From contig CALVAN010000003.1 of NCBI GenBank assembly GCA_944325555.1, positions 79,409 to 143,408 of the forward strand: 64,000 nt of DNA, given 5' to 3'. This document shows positions 61,633-64,000 of this stretch, in pieces (position 1 is the first letter of the stretch; every line of letters starts with the position of its first letter). The stretch is from Candidatus Gastranaerophilales bacterium. GTDB lineage: Bacteria; Cyanobacteriota; Vampirovibrionia; Gastranaerophilales; Gastranaerophilaceae. The translations under genes and the position numbers were made by a program. The notes beneath the pieces were generated by a model that was not told the origin of the DNA, did no database searches, and saw only the letters and a program-made list of their open reading frames with translations.

Positions 61633-62127
61633 TCATAAGCCCATTAATGCTATATATTGGCTTAAGATGGATGTCTGGTTATATCCGGCAGAATAGCTTA
61701 TTCTGTTTTCTTTGGCTGAATTATATTCGCTTTCTACCTGATCTTTAAGAGCCTGATAGTAGGCTTCTTCTTCATCGTTGGATGCAAGATAAATTTCATA
61801 ATCAAGTTCATCTATGGTAGTGTTGTAATCTTCATCTAAATCACCTGTTATAGTAAGATTTAGAGTATTCATTACATCATCAAAAGGAATAGAATCTCTT
61901 TCTTTTAAAGAAGAAGCGCTTTGAGCTTGCATCGTTTCAAGGATATTTTTTACAGCGTCTAATCTCAACTTATCAGTTGCTTTATTGCCTGAAGATGCAA
62001 TGCCCAACGCAGCAAGTTCCTGTAAAATTTGCTGGTATTCGTAGTCATTTTGCTCAGTCTTTTCCGTAGCACCTGTGGAAGGTACATATACTGACATCAT
62101 GTATGAAGGTATTGGGCTTATTGACAT
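61633..62127 (-). CDS. Acidic protein of unknown function
   Basis: From the ATG at 62127 (GGTGAT site 5 bases upstream) the product is 164 residues; an in-frame TTG at 62133 is less likely. It starts MSISPIPSYMMSVY, is strongly acidic, and contains DLDEDYNTTIDELDYE, which looks like a calcium-type acidic loop but without the EF-hand spacing. No signal peptide or known domain. It lies in a cluster of similar small acidic proteins at 52.1 and 62.7 kb. Confidence 0.68.
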   Translation of the reverse strand: MSISPIPSYMMSVYVPSTGATEKTEQNDYEYQQILQELAALGIASSGNKATDKLRLDAVKNILETMQAQSASSLKERDSIPFDDVMNTLNLTITGDLDEDYNTTIDELDYEIYLASNDEEEAYYQALKDQVESEYNSAKENRISYSAGYNQTSILSQYIALMGL

Positions 62128-62249
62128 ATTCAATCACCAGCTTTTTTTCTTCTTCTATATTAATAATACCCATTTCTAAAATTTTTAAACATTATTGGGG
62201 TAAAAATTACGAAATATTAACAAAAAAATAATATTTAATATGTTTAATA

Positions 62250-62444
62250 AGAAAACTCTATACAAGTATGATTTTGTTACCTGCGTGGCTCGCAGGTGGG
62301 TGAGTGCCTTGACTAATCCGTTTCCTACTGGCGTAATGTTTACGGTAGGTTTACTTCAAAGTTTTCGAGTCGCCTCTCCCGATAGTAAATAATGTAGGAA
62401 CAAAATTAATACCTGTATAGAGTATTAATATTTTATACTTTTTT
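62250..62444 (+). ncRNA. Structured RNA candidate (about 167 nt) with terminator
   Basis: The 62256-62422 sequence begins CTCTATACA and ends TGTATAGAG, a perfect 9-bp closing stem that extends through GTAT/ATAC and TTTTGTT/AACAAAA. Inside are a hairpin ACCTGCG/CGCAGGT (62279-62297), a stem built from GGGtGAG/CTCtCCC and GACT/AGTC, and a nested CCTAC..CGTAA/TTACG..GTAGG hairpin; TTTACT (62350-62355) could pair with AGTAAA (62384-62389) as a pseudoknot. A short stem AGTAT/ATACT with six T follows. A TTTAAT hexamer at 62243-62248 fits a start near 62255. A 6S-like or riboregulator role is possible; the family is not identified. Confidence 0.55.
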
Positions 62445-62452
62445 GTTATAAT
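62444..62452 (+). promoter_or_regulatory. Extended -10 of the 62490 gene
   Basis: TTGTTATAAT, a TGnTATAAT element directly after the RNA candidate's T-run and 37 bases before the ATG. Confidence 0.5.
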
Positions 62453-62489
62453 TAACAAGTAACAAATTTAGTTAATCTAGGTGGCAGGA

Positions 62490-62678
62490 ATGGATAAAAT
62501 TACTATCAGATCAGACAGACAGGATGACTATACTTTTACATACAAAGGTGAGGAAGTTGTATTAAAAGCAGGCTCTGTGTTGAGCATTGCTAACGGATTA
62601 AATGATGTTGTTTTGCCTACAACACAGATGAAAATTGCTCAAAACCTGATTATTATTAAGGATGGTATAAAAAAATAG
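62490..62678 (+). CDS. 62-residue protein of unknown function
   Basis: The small beta-rich protein reads MDKITIRSDRQDDYTFTYKGEEVVL and ends with IIIKDGIKK. It has no signal peptide or span. AGGTGG lies 6-7 bases before the ATG at 62490; a GTG at 62481 would overlap that site. No family is recognised. It has its own promoter after the structured RNA. Confidence 0.65.
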   Translation: MDKITIRSDRQDDYTFTYKGEEVVLKAGSVLSIANGLNDVVLPTTQMKIAQNLIIIKDGIKK

Positions 62679-62734
62679 AAGCCTTCTGCCGGAGCAGTGT
62701 GACTTCTATTTAAATTTAAATTGTGTTTTGTAAT

Positions 62735-63289
62735 TTATGATTCGTCTTGCGGATACAGGTTGTCTACAAGGCTTGAAGCTTCGCTGTCAGAATCACTGTC
62801 TGAATAAAACACGCTCATGGAGCTTGGTTTAAAAGATTGGTATTCTGTTTTTAGTTTTTCTTCATCTGCCTTAAGACTGAATGCTTGAATTTCCGCATTT
62901 GTTACTCTTCCGTCTTTGTTAGTGTCAATTTGGTTGAAATATGTTAATACATTGCTTAACATATCGCTGCTTCCCATTCCGCTGGAGCATAATTGACACA
63001 GCTCTTGATAGCTCAAACCGCTTTGGGATAACTTGCTTGTTAAATTGCTCATATCATCAGAGCTGATTTTGCCATCGCCATCTTTGTCAATTGCCGCAAA
63101 GTTAGATGATAAAAATTGGGCAAAAGTTGTGTTGTAGCCTAACTGTTGTAATGCGGTATTAGATGGATTGGTTATATCATCTATTGTAATTCCGCCGGAG
63201 TTAGAACTGTTTTTTGCCAGTATTGAATAGGTATTTGATAAACCCGTCAATGCATTTGCAAACAAAGCCTGACCATTCATTAATGTCAT
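62735..63289 (-). CDS. Protein with two EF-hand calcium sites
   Basis: The 184-residue protein has EF-hand loops DKDGDGKISSDD (68-79) and DTNKDGRVTNAE (122-133), both complete DxDxDG patterns, joined by helices, and a Ser/Asp-rich C-terminus. No signal peptide is visible. It probably binds Ca2+; partner unknown. AGGAG lies 7-8 bases before the ATG. Confidence 0.85.
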   Translation of the reverse strand: MTLMNGQALFANALTGLSNTYSILAKNSSNSGGITIDDITNPSNTALQQLGYNTTFAQFLSSNFAAIDKDGDGKISSDDMSNLTSKLSQSGLSYQELCQLCSSGMGSSDMLSNVLTYFNQIDTNKDGRVTNAEIQAFSLKADEEKLKTEYQSFKPSSMSVFYSDSDSDSEASSLVDNLYPQDES

Positions 63290-63476
63290 AAGACATCTCC
63301 TTTACATACTTTAGTGCATGTACAGTTTAATGTTTTTTTTCAAAAAGTAAACCCTTTAATCGCAGTATTTGTTAAAAGTTGACTTTTTGGGACTATAAGC
63401 TGAATATTCAACAGGCTTATTTTAGACTGGAGATAGTCTTGCTATTGTGCATACAAACATATAACAATAATAATTC
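63290..63476. other. Intergenic stretch without a gene
   Basis: No coding frame, RNA or clear promoter is recognised between the EF-hand gene and the tandem repeat; AT-rich sequence only. Confidence 0.6.
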
Positions 63477-63958
63477 AACGCCCGCCAAGATAAGGAAACC
63501 CTATACGGAAAAATGAATAAAAATCAAAGATTAGTGAGAACGGCTGCGGCGGATTTTGGCAAGTGCGCCGTGTCACAAAGTGACCCAGCACGTCCCGTGT
63601 AAAAGTTCGACGGAGTGTGATTTGCGTAAGAAAATCAAAACGGAGTGCAAGAACTTTGAACTGCCAATAATCCAAGATTGAAACACAACAAGGATAATTC
63701 AACGCCAGCCAAGATAAGGAAACACTATACGGGAAAATGAATAAAAATCAAAGATTGGTGAGAACGGCTGCGGCGGATTTTGGCAAGTGCGCCGTGTCAC
63801 AAAGTGACCCAGCACGTCCCGTGTAAAAGTTCGACGGAGTGTGATTTGCGTAAGAAAATCAAAACGGAGTGCAAGAACTTTGAACTGCCAATAATCCAAG
63901 ATTGAAACACAACAACGATAATTCAACGTTCGCCAAGATAAGGAAACCCTATAAAAAA
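63477..63958. repeat. 224-bp tandem repeat
   Basis: The element CAAGATAAGG recurs at 63486, 63710 and 63934, spacing 224 each time. Two nearly identical full units and the start of a third are present. The unit contains GTGTCAC-aaa-GTGAC and AAAGTTC/GAACTTT inverted repeats. On the minus strand each unit is an open frame of about 75-87 codons ending in the same peptide, which follows from the repeat and is not taken as a gene. Confidence 0.9.
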
Positions 63959-63966
63959 ACAAAATA

Positions 63967-63997
63967 GAAAAGCCGCTTATTCTTTAAGCGGCTTTTA
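63967..63997. terminator. Terminator at the window end
   Basis: AGCCGCTTA pairs with TAAGCGGCT (63971-63993), flanked by A and T runs; could work on either strand. Confidence 0.75.
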
Positions 63998-64000
63998 AAG

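Noticed and set aside
62256..62422. Firm call as 6S RNA
   Set aside because: The rod-with-bubble plan is suggestive, but no diagnostic sequence could be verified by eye and a pseudoknot is not typical of 6S.

Overview
The window looks like a chromosomal segment from an AT-rich, Gram-negative bacterium, most likely a gut member of the non-photosynthetic sister group of Cyanobacteria (Vampirovibrionia/Melainabacteria, order Gastranaerophilales). This is inference. It rests on lipid A and outer-membrane genes (lpxK, a family 9 heptosyltransferase, an mlaE-mlaF-mlaD set), a DUF3326 protein typical of Cyanobacteria, trmFO, a PDZ/radical SAM DUF512 protein, a coiled-coil protein beside coaD, and many lineage-restricted small proteins. 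No phage, plasmid, transposase, rRNA or CRISPR array is visible.

Layout. 1-1.07 kb: the 3' end of an unidentified gene, repeats and tRNA-Ser(CGA). 1.1-5.9 kb (minus): small membrane protein, orphan MCE protein, an aminotransferase-acetyltransferase fusion with its coupled partner, and a nucleotide-sugar epimerase. 6.3-9.5 kb: pgpH-type HD protein, ybeY, dgkA. 10.8-13.1 kb (minus): trmFO and an HD-GYP protein. 13.2-15.8 kb: metallo-hydrolase, DUF3326, pseudopilin. 15.8-17.8 kb (minus): TPR protein and HIT protein. 17.8-18.9 kb: tRNA-Arg(CCG) with a 107-bp tandem array. 18.9-20.9 kb: exported flavodoxin and an MFS exporter. 22.3-27.7 kb (minus): uvrC and the mla lipid transport operon. 28-30 kb (minus): AP-endonuclease-like protein and a formyltransferase. 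30-32 kb: TPM, nucleotidyltransferase, LemA. 32.9-33.9 kb: tRNA-Leu(GAG) and tRNA-Leu(CAG) inside repeat arrays. 34-39.4 kb: PadR, DUF512, nupC, lpxK, heptosyltransferase. 39.6-42.7 kb: HD protein, DUF3137, recF. 43.7-50.1 kb: coaD, GT2, an RlmD-like methyltransferase, TPR, queD. 50.1-55.5 kb: uppP, then duf1292, ruvX/yqgF, a HEAT protein and a ClpX-type zinc finger. 55.6-61.6 kb: TPR lipoprotein, lgt, DUF2142, bifunctional nuclease, aroQ, a solute-binding protein. 61.6-64 kb: small proteins, a structured RNA candidate and a 224-bp tandem repeat.

The most unusual material is between the genes. (i) All four tRNA genes are flanked by partial copies of their own 5' or 3' ends, mostly as tandem units that also carry hairpins. 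(ii) Two distant intergenic regions (27.8-28.0 kb and 52.6-52.7 kb) share an 11+20 bp bipartite promoter-like block at identical spacing, a 16-bp block and a minus-strand terminator, which points to a small-RNA family. (iii) A 167-nt region (62256-62422) folds on paper into a long closing stem, a branched interior and a possible pseudoknot, followed by a terminator. (iv) At least six genes have a -10-like hexamer exactly six bases before the start codon and no Shine-Dalgarno, which suggests leaderless mRNAs.
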